A DNA stretch of 64,000 bases, taken from NCBI RefSeq assembly GCF_016102005.1, contig NZ_JACFPL010000003.1:222330-286329 (forward strand). The letters run 5' to 3'. A program made the translations under genes and the position numbers. This document shows, one piece after another, positions 44,506 through 52,750 of this stretch. The number at the start of each line of letters is the position of its first letter. Position 1 is the first letter of the stretch. The stretch is from Bifidobacterium choladohabitans. GTDB lineage: Bacteria > Actinomycetota > Actinomycetes > Actinomycetales > Bifidobacteriaceae. The notes below the pieces were generated by a model. That model worked only from the letters and a program-made list of their open reading frames with translations, was not told where the DNA came from and searched no databases.

Positions 44506-45306
44506 TCAGGCTGATTGCTCGGCGCGCAGGGTTGCAAGCAGATCCTGGTCGTCCAGCCGCTTCCACCCCTGGGCGGCAGCAGCCAGCTGGGCCTTCCGCT
44601 TGCTGCTGGCCTGGCCCTTGCCGATTACGGTCCCGCCGTCCTCCAGGCGCAGCTCGGCGGTAAAGACCTGGGCGTATTCCGGCCCGGAGACCGCCATGGC
44701 GTACCGGGGTTCGCCCAAGCCCAGCTTGTGGGCCTTGACGGTGATCGAGGTCTTCCAATCCAGTGCCGGCCCCTCGGTGGCCACCTCGGCCAGGGTATCG
44801 TCAAGAAGGGTATGGACCGTGGTCCTGGCCCCCTCGATGCCGTGCTCCACGAAGACCGACCCGATCAGCGATTCGACGGTGTCACAGAGTATGGAGTCCT
44901 TGTCGGCCCCGCCGTTCTCGCTCTCTCCCCGCCCCAGAAGAATATACTTCCCCAGGTGCAGCTTTTGCCGGGCGATGGCCGACAGGGCCTCCTCAGAGAC
45001 CGCCTTGGCCCGCATCTTGGCCAGCTGGCCCTCGGTCATGTCCGGATGAACCTTGTATAGGGTCTCGGTGGCCACCAGTTCCAGAACCGCATCACCCAGG
45101 AACTCCAGCCTTTCGTTGTTGGGCATGCCCGGGTGCTCATGGGCAAAGGAGCGATGGGTCAGGGCGTGTACCAGCAGCTCCGGGCTGATTCTGCCACCCA
45201 AGGCCTGGAAGAGCTCCTCAGCCGCCTGGTTGCCGGGATCCGCCTGCCCCTGTTCCTCCTGCCGCATATGGTCTTCCTGATCCTTCCTGGAGTGCCCTGT
45301 CTGCAT
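44506..45306 (-). CDS. rnc: Ribonuclease III
   Basis: Endonuclease of about 266 residues that cuts double-stranded RNA during rRNA and mRNA maturation. The catalytic domain has the signature NERLEFLGDAVLEL near residue 64, and a second acidic pair lies in DTVESLIGSVFVE. The C-terminal dsRNA-binding domain holds GKGQASSKRKAQLAAAAQGW. I place the start at the ATG 45306 (AAGGGGGG upstream), since the longer frame passes through the rpmF terminator. It follows rpmF in the actinobacterial order rnc-rpmF-DUF177-coaD. Confidence 0.94.
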   Translation of the reverse strand: MQTGHSRKDQEDHMRQEEQGQADPGNQAAEELFQALGGRISPELLVHALTHRSFAHEHPGMPNNERLEFLGDAVLELVATETLYKVHPDMTEGQLAKMRAKAVSEEALSAIARQKLHLGKYILLGRGESENGGADKDSILCDTVESLIGSVFVEHGIEGARTTVHTLLDDTLAEVATEGPALDWKTSITVKAHKLGLGEPRYAMAVSGPEYAQVFTAELRLEDGGTVIGKGQASSKRKAQLAAAAQGWKRLDDQDLLATLRAEQSA

Positions 45307-45346
45307 GGCCCCCCTTGCTTTCTCGGCCTTGCCGTCCGATGATACG

Positions 45347-45380
45347 GAAAAACCCCTGCCACCCGTCGATGGCCGGGGTT
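45347..45380 (-). terminator. Rho-independent terminator after rpmF
   Basis: On the minus strand AACCCCGGCC (45380-45371) pairs with GGCAGGGGTT (45360-45351), followed by a run of five T (45352-45348). It separates rpmF from rnc. Confidence 0.8.
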
Positions 45381-45409
45381 CTCTCATTGCGTGTCGAACG
45401 CTTATCGGC

Positions 45410-45604
45410 TCACTTGCTGAACTGCGAGCGAATGGCGTCGCGGTAGACGCGCCCACGGTACATGCCGCAGCTGGGGCATGCCATGTGCGGCAGCGCAGGA
45501 GCTCCGCAGTTGGGGCAGGTCACCGTAGCGGCGGCCTGGGTCTTCCAGTTGGCGCGCCGCGAATGGGTGTTGGCGCGCGAGGTCTTGTACTTTGGCAGTG
45601 CCAT
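45410..45604 (-). CDS. rpmF: 50S ribosomal protein L32
   Basis: L32 of 64 residues starting [20 protein letters not shown]. The zinc-binding pairs are CPNCG and CPSCG. It is the usual partner of the DUF177 gene upstream. A Shine-Dalgarno AGAGGACA is just before the ATG on the minus strand. Confidence 0.95.
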   Translation of the reverse strand: MALPKYKTSRANTHSRRANWKTQAAATVTCPNCGAPALPHMACPSCGMYRGRVYRDAIRSQFSK

Positions 45605-45668
45605 ATTGTCCTCTGTTTCGATCGAATACTTCGAGCTTAAGCGTAGAGCAGTCTACCGCAACCTCCGG

Positions 45669-46289
45669 TCATTCGCCAGTTCGGCCGTCGCTGCCGGGGT
45701 TCTCCTCCTGCTCCAGACGCTGCTTGAGTCCCTCAAGGGCAGCCCAGCGGTCGTCCATTATCTCGTGGTGGTGATCGGGATGGTCATTCAGATCCATGCC
45801 ACACTGGGGGCACAGGCCCCGGCAGTCGGGTCGGCACAGGGGCTGCAGGGGGAGGGCTTCCACAAGTGTGTCGCGCAAGAGGGCCTCCAGATCCATGAAG
45901 GCGCCCCCGCTGGCCAGAGGATAGGTCTGGCCGCTGGCCTCCTCCTGTTCGGCCAGGATCTCCTCCTTGCCATGGGTCGGCTCCGGCTCGGGCTCCTTGT
46001 AGGGGAAGAAGACCACCGGATCGTCCTGGATGCTGGTATCCACAGGCCTGAGGCAGCGGGTGCACTCGGTCTTCAGGGGCACGCTGATGTGGGCCTGCAA
46101 TAAAAGTCCGTCCACCAGCGAGTCGATGTCGCCCTTCACATGCACGGGTGTTCCTGCCGGGATGCCTACCACCTGGTCGCCAATGCCTTCCGGGGCTGGA
46201 AAATCGCGGTCCACCCGGGTGCTCTGCCCTGCCCGCGTCGACACCTGGGCCACTGACACCGCCCAGGGGGAATCCTCCGGTCTGCTCAT
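45669..46289 (-). CDS. YceD/DUF177 family protein
   Basis: Protein of 206 residues. It holds the DUF177 signature: a CTRCLRPVD pair near residues 76-83, and the late C-rich CRPDCRGLCPQCGMDLN near residue 158. Family members in plants and bacteria are linked to rRNA (23S) maturation. It is placed between the SepIVA-like gene (ATGA overlap) and rpmF, as in other Actinobacteria. Confidence 0.9.
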   Translation of the reverse strand: MSRPEDSPWAVSVAQVSTRAGQSTRVDRDFPAPEGIGDQVVGIPAGTPVHVKGDIDSLVDGLLLQAHISVPLKTECTRCLRPVDTSIQDDPVVFFPYKEPEPEPTHGKEEILAEQEEASGQTYPLASGGAFMDLEALLRDTLVEALPLQPLCRPDCRGLCPQCGMDLNDHPDHHHEIMDDRWAALEGLKQRLEQEENPGSDGRTGE

Positions 46290-46975
46290 CCCTGCGTCTC
46301 CTTTCCCTGGTCCGAGACTGACGCGTTCATGCTACGCGCTGCCTCCTGCTCACGCTGGTGGAGAACCTCCAGGCCGGCACGCACATCCTGGCTCATCTTG
46401 CCCAGCTGGGTGTCAAGCTCGCCCATGACCTGGGCGGCATACCCATCGGCCCCCTGGACCAGACGGTCTGCCTGGGCCTGGGCCGTGTCGATGATGGTCT
46501 GGGCCTTCTGTCGGGCTATGGCCACTACATTCTCCTGGCCGGCCAGGAAGCGGGCCTGCTCGCCGGCCTCCTTGACGATGTCTGCAGCCCGGCTCTGGGC
46601 GTCGGATACGGTGGCGTTGGCCTGGGTCTGCGCCGTGTTCAGCCGACGCTCCGCCTCCCTCATGAGCGCCGAGGCCCGCTCCAGTTGCACCGGCAGCATT
46701 TTCTTGAGCTCGTTGAGGTCGTCGGCCAGCTCGTCTCTGTCCACCTTGACCAGTCCCGGGCTGAAAAGCGGGGCCTTGGCCTCATCCAGCATGGCCTGGA
46801 TCCGGTCGATGATGTCATAGACGGTGGTGAATTCCGATCGGGGGTTCCCGCTCTCGCTTCGATCCTCCTGCAGGTCGGGCAGGTCCTTCATGTCGACTGC
46901 GGGCTTGGGAGCGCTGGCTCTGGTCGAGTCGTCGATAGGCTCGCCATCGTCCCTTTCCTGGGTCTGCTCGTTCAT
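46286..46975 (-). CDS. DivIVA-like coiled-coil protein, SepIVA-type by synteny
   Basis: Protein of 229 residues. After an acidic, disordered N-terminus (about 45 residues) comes a long helical region ([25 protein letters not shown] ... [24 protein letters not shown]) with heptad-like spacing, as in DivIVA relatives. In mycobacteria the gene between coaD and the DUF177 gene is SepIVA, an essential septation factor; position and composition support the same identity, but it is not proved by sequence alone. Start and end overlap the neighbouring genes as ATGA pairs. Confidence 0.72.
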   Translation of the reverse strand: MNEQTQERDDGEPIDDSTRASAPKPAVDMKDLPDLQEDRSESGNPRSEFTTVYDIIDRIQAMLDEAKAPLFSPGLVKVDRDELADDLNELKKMLPVQLERASALMREAERRLNTAQTQANATVSDAQSRAADIVKEAGEQARFLAGQENVVAIARQKAQTIIDTAQAQADRLVQGADGYAAQVMGELDTQLGKMSQDVRAGLEVLHQREQEAARSMNASVSDQGKETQG

Positions 46976-47484
46976 CTTTGACTCTTTTCCGTGTGCGGTG
47001 TGTCCCTGTGCAATGTGCCTATCAGTGCGTCCACGACGCTGTCGGGGACCATGCCGGTGATGTCCCCGCCATGTCTGGCCACGTCCTTGACGATGGTGCT
47101 GGAGATGTGCTCCCTCACCGGATCGGCTGGCAGGAAGAGCGTTTCCACCCCGGACAGCTTGCGATTGACCAGGGCCATGCCCAGCTCGGCCTCATAGTCC
47201 CCGTTCTGCCTCAGTCCCTTGACGATGACCGATGCGCCTACCTTACGGCAGTAGTCGGTGATCAGGCCATCGGTGGAGGCTACGGTGATGTTCGGGTATC
47301 CGTCCTCGTCCAGGGCCTGGCGGATCATGGCCACCCGCTCCTGTTCGCTGAACATGGGGGTCTTGGCGGCGTTGACGGCCACAACCACGTGGACCGTCTC
47401 GAAGAAGCAGGCGCAGCGTTCGATCACATCCATGTGGCCGGAGGTGACCGGATCGTATGAGCCAGGGCATACAGCGATAGTCAT
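46972..47484 (-). CDS. coaD: Phosphopantetheine adenylyltransferase
   Basis: Enzyme of 170 residues for the penultimate step of coenzyme A synthesis. The nucleotidyl-transferase signature reads [16 protein letters not shown] at the N-terminus (SGH being the HxGH-like motif), and the [15 protein letters not shown] segment near residue 127 matches the C-terminal ISS motif. It leads the coaD-SepIVA-DUF177-rpmF unit and is divergent from the DUF3039 gene (53-base gap). Confidence 0.94.
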   Translation of the reverse strand: MTIAVCPGSYDPVTSGHMDVIERCACFFETVHVVVAVNAAKTPMFSEQERVAMIRQALDEDGYPNITVASTDGLITDYCRKVGASVIVKGLRQNGDYEAELGMALVNRKLSGVETLFLPADPVREHISSTIVKDVARHGGDITGMVPDSVVDALIGTLHRDTPHTEKSQR

Positions 47485-47537
47485 GATTCTCAGCGTAGCG
47501 CGTCATAGGGAGCGAACGTGTAGCTCACCGCCGTACC

Positions 47538-47858
47538 ATGGATGTCATGACTGCAAGCAAGAGCATTCGCATGGAGGATCCGGAGCGGGAGCAGAACCCC
47601 GACCAGGGCACTGGCACGGCCGTGCTGGACCGTCCGGACACCGAGACCGCTGAGAAGACCCGGCTGAACGACCAGGGCGATGCCGACCGGTTCGCCCACT
47701 ACGTCTCCCGTGAGCGCATCGCCGAATCCAAGCTGACCGGCCGGCCTGTCGTGGCCCTCTGCGGCAAGGTCTGGGTGCCCAAGCACGACCCCTCCCAGTA
47801 CCCGGTCTGCCCGGACTGCAAGCGTATCTATGAACAAATGACCGGCGGCAACCACTGA
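47538..47858 (+). CDS. DUF3039 domain protein
   Basis: Protein of 106 residues. After an acidic N-terminal 50 residues there is the conserved DUF3039 part (DRFAHYVSRERIAESKLTGRPVVALCGKVWVP ... YPVCPDCKRIYEQM). The three cysteines (CGK, CPDC) may bind a metal. The family is confined to Actinobacteria and its function is unknown. Divergent from coaD. The ATG could also be that at 47547 (MTASKS). Confidence 0.85.
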   Translation: MDVMTASKSIRMEDPEREQNPDQGTGTAVLDRPDTETAEKTRLNDQGDADRFAHYVSRERIAESKLTGRPVVALCGKVWVPKHDPSQYPVCPDCKRIYEQMTGGNH

Positions 47859-47883
47859 ACGTCACTGAGCGGTCCAGGCTGCT

Positions 47884-48903
47884 TCAGGACTGCTTGCCCA
47901 AGGCGATCCGGTCGATCATCCCCAGCTCTTCCTGGCTGAAATCGGCCGACTGGACGGCCTTGAGATTGTCCAGGATCTGCTCTGGCTTGGAGGCGCCGAT
48001 GAGCACTGAGGTGACGGCGGGGTCCCTGAGCAGCCATGCCAGGGCCATCTCTGCCAGACTCTGGCCGCGTTGGCGGGCCAGCTCGTTCAGATCCTGAATC
48101 TGCTTCAGCCGCTGGGGGGTCAGGGCGGACTCCTTGAGGAAGCGACCGTCGGCCCGAATCCGGCTGTCTTCGGGAATCCCATGCAGGTAGCGGTCGGTCA
48201 ACAGCCCCTGGGCCAGCGGGCTGAAGGTGATCAGTCCCTTCTTCTCTTTCATCACTGCCTGCTTGAGACCGTTGTCCTCGATGGTTCTGTCGAAGATGGA
48301 GTAGCGGTTCTGGTTGATGACGAAGGGGACGTGCATCTCGGTCAGGATCGCCGCAGCCCGTGCCATGGTGGGTCCGTCGTAGTTGGACAGTCCCAGATAG
48401 AGGGCCTTGCCGCTGGTGACCGCCTGGGCCAGGGCACCCATGGTCTCTTCAAGAGGCGTATCCGGGTCGGGGCGGTGGTGGTAGAAGATGTCCACATAGT
48501 CAAGTCCCAGCCGTTTCAGGCTCTGGTCCAGTCCGGACAGCAGATGCTTGCGTGAGCCGAGATTTCCGTAAGGGCCGGGCCACATTTCATAACCGGCCTT
48601 GGTGGAGATGACCAGCTCCTGGCGGTGGTGGCTGAAGCATCGGCGCAGGATGATCCCCATGTTGCGCTCGGCGGCGCCCGGTCCGGGGCCGTAGTTATCG
48701 GCCAGGTCGAAGTGGGTGATGCCGTGGTCGAAGGCCGTAGTGCACAGTTTCTGCATACGGTCCAGTGGCGTGGTGTCGCCGAAATTGTGCCAGCAGCCCA
48801 GGCAGATTGGCGGCAGTTTCAGGCCGCTGTCGCCGCAGCGCCGGTAGGTTGTGGAATCATATCGGTTCGGGTCGGGCTGGTAGGTTTCGCCTTGCATATT
48901 CAT
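47884..48903 (-). CDS. Aldo/keto reductase (YghZ-type)
   Basis: NADPH-dependent reductase of 339 residues, (beta/alpha)8 fold. The tetrad residues are visible: Asp and Tyr in HFDLADNYGPGPGAAE near residues 59-74, Lys in STKAGYEMWPG, His in IFYHHRPDPDT. A late segment ILDNLKAVQSADFSQEEL is typical. Relatives reduce L-glyceraldehyde-3-phosphate or other aldehydes; the substrate is not determinable. The ATG overlaps the pncB stop by one base, so the two are co-transcribed. Confidence 0.9.
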   Translation of the reverse strand: MNMQGETYQPDPNRYDSTTYRRCGDSGLKLPPICLGCWHNFGDTTPLDRMQKLCTTAFDHGITHFDLADNYGPGPGAAERNMGIILRRCFSHHRQELVISTKAGYEMWPGPYGNLGSRKHLLSGLDQSLKRLGLDYVDIFYHHRPDPDTPLEETMGALAQAVTSGKALYLGLSNYDGPTMARAAAILTEMHVPFVINQNRYSIFDRTIEDNGLKQAVMKEKKGLITFSPLAQGLLTDRYLHGIPEDSRIRADGRFLKESALTPQRLKQIQDLNELARQRGQSLAEMALAWLLRDPAVTSVLIGASKPEQILDNLKAVQSADFSQEELGMIDRIALGKQS

Positions 48904-50249
48904 CAGATGCTCCTAACCAGGGTGGGCAGGACCGGCTCACCCTTCATCAGGCTCAGAGCGTTGATGGGCATCTCCTCGAGGGCCTTGGCCCGGTGCTCCC
49001 GGGCATCCAGGACCGCCTGTCCACCTTGGAACTCCGGCATGCTCTGGCCATGGTCCACGTAGGTGACCAGCAGATCCCTCCAGTCCTGTTCAGGCGTATA
49101 GGCTGCCAGCGCCTCCTCGGCGCCCGAGATGACGTGCTCGGCATCGGCCACCCCGTTGTGATAGGAGCGGTAGGCCAGCTTGCGTCCCGGCACCGAGGCC
49201 TTGCCCACCGACTTCTTGGCGACGGCCTGCATGATCCCGTCGGAGTTCTCGCGCTCGGTCAGCTTGTAGACCATGGCGCAGGTGGGGGCTCCCGAACCGG
49301 TGACCAGCATGGTGCCCACCCCGTAGGAGTCCACCGGGGCGTCCTGCAGGGAGGCGATGGCGTATTCATCCAGATCGTTGGTGACGGTGATGGTGGCCTT
49401 GGTGGCTCCCAGGGAGTCCAGCTGGGCGCGGACCTGCTGGGCCAGCGAGCCCAGGTCTCCGGAGTCGATGCGGACCCCGCCCAGCTCTGGTCCGGCCACC
49501 TCGACGGCCGTTCTGACGGCCTCCTCGATGGAGTAGGTGTCGGTCAGCAGGGTGGTCCCCTTGCCCAAGGCCTGGATCTGCCCCTGGAAGGCCTCACGTT
49601 CATTGTCATGCAGGAGGGTGAAGGAGTGGGCTGCGGTTCCGATGGCCTTGAAGCCGTATCGCTTGGCCGCCAGCAGGTTTGAGGTCCCTTGGAATCCGCC
49701 GACTATGGCCGCTCTGGCCGCCGCCACGGCCGCATATTCGTTGGCCCGGCGCGCGCCCATGTCCATGCAGGGCCTGCCCTTGGCCGCGGTGACCATACGG
49801 GAGGCGGCCGAGGCCACGGCGGAGTCGTAGTTGAGTATGGACAGGATCAGGGTCTCCAGCAGGGTGCACTCGCCGAAGCCGCCTTCGACCTGCAGGATGG
49901 GGGAGTCGGGGAAGAATATCTCGCCCTCCCTGTAGCCGCGGATGGTTCCTGTGAAGCGGAAGTGCTCCAGCCAGTCGATGGTGGTCGGGCTGACGATGTG
50001 GCGGTCGGACAGGAAGCGAAGTTCATCCTCGCTGGGGTGGAAATCCGCCAGCGCATCCAGAATCCGTCCGGTGCCGGCCACCACTCCGTAGCGGCGCCCC
50101 GCCGGCAGGTGTCGGGTGTAGACCTCGAAGACGGATCGTCGCCCGGCCGTACCGTCCTGTAGGGCGGCATCCAGCATGGTGTATTCATACATGTCGGTCA
50201 TCAGAGCCGTAGAGGTTCCGGTGACCCTACTACTGTTTTCGGCGTTCAT
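48903..50249 (-). CDS. pncB: Nicotinate phosphoribosyltransferase
   Basis: Enzyme of 448 residues for NAD salvage: joins nicotinate to PRPP. It shows TDMYEYTMLDAALQDG at the N-terminus, a central DMGARRANEYAAVAAARAA, GTAAHSFTLLHDNE (region of the phosphorylated histidine) and VRIDSGDLGSLA. The C-terminal half is the usual type II fold. GGGAAGAT precedes the ATG. Upstream is a divergent Pr6Pr family membrane protein gene. Confidence 0.94.
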   Translation of the reverse strand: MNAENSSRVTGTSTALMTDMYEYTMLDAALQDGTAGRRSVFEVYTRHLPAGRRYGVVAGTGRILDALADFHPSEDELRFLSDRHIVSPTTIDWLEHFRFTGTIRGYREGEIFFPDSPILQVEGGFGECTLLETLILSILNYDSAVASAASRMVTAAKGRPCMDMGARRANEYAAVAAARAAIVGGFQGTSNLLAAKRYGFKAIGTAAHSFTLLHDNEREAFQGQIQALGKGTTLLTDTYSIEEAVRTAVEVAGPELGGVRIDSGDLGSLAQQVRAQLDSLGATKATITVTNDLDEYAIASLQDAPVDSYGVGTMLVTGSGAPTCAMVYKLTERENSDGIMQAVAKKSVGKASVPGRKLAYRSYHNGVADAEHVISGAEEALAAYTPEQDWRDLLVTYVDHGQSMPEFQGGQAVLDAREHRAKALEEMPINALSLMKGEPVLPTLVRSI

Positions 50250-50355
50250 ATCTTCCCCTTTGTGGGTGGAAAAGCCCTTGGTTGGCCCCCAGTCTAATCC
50301 TCTGCCGACCTACTGGCTCGCCCTGTCCTCGCAAGGTCGGGCTAAGCTGGTCCGC

Positions 50356-50994
50356 ATGAGATTCGTCGTGGGCATCTACCGGTTGCTGATCGCCTTCTTC
50401 TGCCTGGGCGGCACCTTCGAGGCCTGGCTGCTTGGGATCGGCAATAAGTGGGTCTATTTTACCTTCCAGACCAATATCGCCCTGGGTCTGGTCATGCTCT
50501 GGGCCGGAGCGGCCACCCTGCTCAAGGGCATCCAGCCCCCCTCCTGGCTCAAGGGCTGCCTGACGCTCTACATCGTCATCACCGGGCTGGTGGCCATCCT
50601 GGTCCTGGGGCTGAACAGCACGGACTACAAACTGGTCCTGGGCATCCGGACCACATGGATGATTCACGTCATCAGCCCAATCATGGCAACGGTGGACTTC
50701 CTCTTGTTCGACCCTCATCGTCGCTTCCGCTGGCACAATGTGCTGACTTGGCTGATCTATTTCCCCTTCTATGTAGCCTTTGTGCTGATCAGGGCCGCCA
50801 TCTGGCCTCATTCGGGACCGCAGCCGGACGGCAACCCTTATCCCTATGCCTTCTTGGACCTCGGGCATCTGGGCTGGGCCCAGCTTGTGGTCAATCTGGC
50901 TGAGTATCTGGTCGTCTTCTTCGCCCTGTCACTGGTCATCTTCCTGATCGATCGCATCCTGCCAGCCAAGACACCACTGACCATTGATCGGTAG
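50356..50994 (+). CDS. Pr6Pr family membrane protein
   Basis: Protein of about 212 residues with six membrane segments. It matches the Pr6Pr/FAR-17a-like bacterial group: VYFTFQTNIALGLVMLW, TTWMIHVISPIMATVDFLLFDPHRR and WLIYFPFYVAFVLIRA. Function unknown. The ATG at 50356 is used, because the frame upstream overlaps the divergent promoter of pncB. It precedes rph with 65 bases between. Confidence 0.83.
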   Translation: MRFVVGIYRLLIAFFCLGGTFEAWLLGIGNKWVYFTFQTNIALGLVMLWAGAATLLKGIQPPSWLKGCLTLYIVITGLVAILVLGLNSTDYKLVLGIRTTWMIHVISPIMATVDFLLFDPHRRFRWHNVLTWLIYFPFYVAFVLIRAAIWPHSGPQPDGNPYPYAFLDLGHLGWAQLVVNLAEYLVVFFALSLVIFLIDRILPAKTPLTIDR

Positions 50995-51059
50995 ACGGCT
51001 GACGGAATAATGGGATCAGACCAGGGGAGCCTGGGCGGAACGGGAAAGGATCATCACTG

Positions 51060-51824
51060 ATGGTTGCTATCAAGGACATGCTCCAGGAGGGTGCCGTGCT
51101 GCGGCCTGACGGCAGGGCGGCTGATGAGTTGCGGCCGGTCGTCATCACCAGGCATTGGACGGAGGCCCCCGAGGGATCGGTGCTGATCGAGTGCGGCAAG
51201 ACCCGGGTCATGTGCACGGCCTCCTTCACGCCGACGCTGCCCCGTTGGCGCAAGGACTCCGGATTGGGTTGGGTCACTGCCGAGTATGCCATGCTTCCCA
51301 GGGCCACCAGTGACCGGACTGCACGCGAGTCTGTCCGGGGAAAGGTCGGCGGCCGCACCCAGGAGATCAGCCGGCTGATAGGCCGTTGCCTGCGCGGTGT
51401 GGTGGATATGAAGGCCCTGGGCGAGAATCAGATCCAGCTTGACTGCGATGTGCTTCAGGCCGACGGCGGCACCCGTACAGCTTCGGTCACCGGTGCCTAT
51501 GTGGCCATGGTCGATGCCCTCCGATGGGCCCAGGACCACCATCACATCCGCAGTGCCGACAAGGTGACCAAGGATTGCGTCTCGGCCGTCTCGGTGGGCA
51601 TCATCGATGGCAAGCCCATGCTCGACCTTCCCTATTTGGAGGACAGCAGGGCCATGACCGATATGAACGTGTCGATGACCGGAGCCGGCGATTTCATCGA
51701 GATACAGGGGACGGCGGAGCATCGCCCCTTCAGCCGTCAGGAGCTCGGCCTCTTGCTGGACCTGGCATCCAAGGGGAACAAGGAGCTTCAGGCCGCTCAG
51801 CGCAAGGCTCTGGCATCCGACTGA
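51060..51824 (+). CDS. rph: Ribonuclease PH
   Basis: Phosphorolytic 3'-exonuclease of 254 residues for tRNA 3' trimming. Conserved parts: [83 protein letters not shown]. The usual partner rdgB follows with a 35-base gap. Confidence 0.95.
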   Translation: MVAIKDMLQEGAVLRPDGRAADELRPVVITRHWTEAPEGSVLIECGKTRVMCTASFTPTLPRWRKDSGLGWVTAEYAMLPRATSDRTARESVRGKVGGRTQEISRLIGRCLRGVVDMKALGENQIQLDCDVLQADGGTRTASVTGAYVAMVDALRWAQDHHHIRSADKVTKDCVSAVSVGIIDGKPMLDLPYLEDSRAMTDMNVSMTGAGDFIEIQGTAEHRPFSRQELGLLLDLASKGNKELQAAQRKALASD

Positions 51825-51859
51825 CGTCCGGAACAGGCATTTCAGCGAGGAGGACCGGT

Positions 51860-52546
51860 ATGGGGTATGCCAGAAAAGTGGTTGTGGCCACGCACAACGA
51901 GGGCAAACTAGGTGAGCTTCGTCGCATACTCGACGGTTTCCTGGCCGATGAGGGGCAGAGGATCGAGCTGGTTTCGGCGGGGCAACTGGGGCTGTCCGAT
52001 CCGGTAGAGACCGGCACCACCTTTCAGGAGAACGCCCTTATCAAGGCTGGGCAGGCTGCTCGTGAATCAGGTCTGCCCGCGCTGGCGGACGACTCGGGGC
52101 TGGTCGTTGATGTGATGGGTGCCGCCCCGGGGATCCTTTCGGCACGGTGGAGCGGCCGCCACGGTGACGACCAGGCCAACTTGGAGCTCTTACTGAACCA
52201 GCTGAACGACATTCCCGACGAACAGAGGGGAGGGCGGTTTGTCTGTGCTGCCGCCCTGGTCGTTCCGGATGTGCCAGGGTATGCCGTCCGTGGACGTCAA
52301 GTGACCAGAGTCGGCGAGATGCCCGGAAGCATCATCCGCCAGGCACGGGGGGACAATGGGTTCGGCTACGACCCGATCTTCGTGCCCCTTGATCAGCCTC
52401 GGCGTGCCAGCGACCAGCAGCCGCTGACTTCGGCGGAAATGACTTCGGATGAAAAGAACGCCATTTCGCACAGGGGCAAGGCCTTGGCGGCCATCATGCC
52501 GATTCTCATCGGCTGGGTGCTGGGGGACGGCCATATTAGAGGCTGA
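51860..52546 (+). CDS. rdgB: XTP/dITP diphosphatase (RdgB/HAM1 family)
   Basis: Pyrophosphatase of 228 residues that removes deaminated purine nucleotides. Motifs: ATHNEGKLGELRRIL at the N-terminus, ADDSGLVVD near residue 75, GDNGFGYDPIF near 164 and a final SHRGKALA. The start at 51860 follows GAGGAGGA. A longer open frame from 51524 belongs to another frame of rph. The region after it changes character: the surface-protein array begins 204 bases downstream. Confidence 0.95.
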   Translation: MGYARKVVVATHNEGKLGELRRILDGFLADEGQRIELVSAGQLGLSDPVETGTTFQENALIKAGQAARESGLPALADDSGLVVDVMGAAPGILSARWSGRHGDDQANLELLLNQLNDIPDEQRGGRFVCAAALVVPDVPGYAVRGRQVTRVGEMPGSIIRQARGDNGFGYDPIFVPLDQPRRASDQQPLTSAEMTSDEKNAISHRGKALAAIMPILIGWVLGDGHIRG

Positions 52547-52648
52547 TAAATCCTTATGGATTCCGTAAGGTGAACGGTCGCGACACATCGACGATCATGC
52601 TCTGAGTGCCGGTCGCACTTGAATCATGCAAAGAAACGCGAAGGTGCG

Positions 52649-52668
52649 ATTTTTTTATCTCTATGATA
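52649..52668 (+). promoter_or_regulatory. Promoter element of surface gene 1, with T7 tract
   Basis: A run of seven T (52650-52656) precedes the -10-like TATGAT at 52662-52667; no good -35 is evident. The same 20 bases recur upstream of surface gene 4 (62487-62506). The leader to the TTG start is about 80 bases and also shares TTGGGGACAA (52681-52690) with gene 4. Confidence 0.5.
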
Positions 52669-52750
52669 CAGTCGGCGGTATTGGGGACAAGTTAAAAGTA
52701 AAGTCGATCTGTTCTAGCAGATGATTCCATCGGGATTTGGGGGTTTCGTA

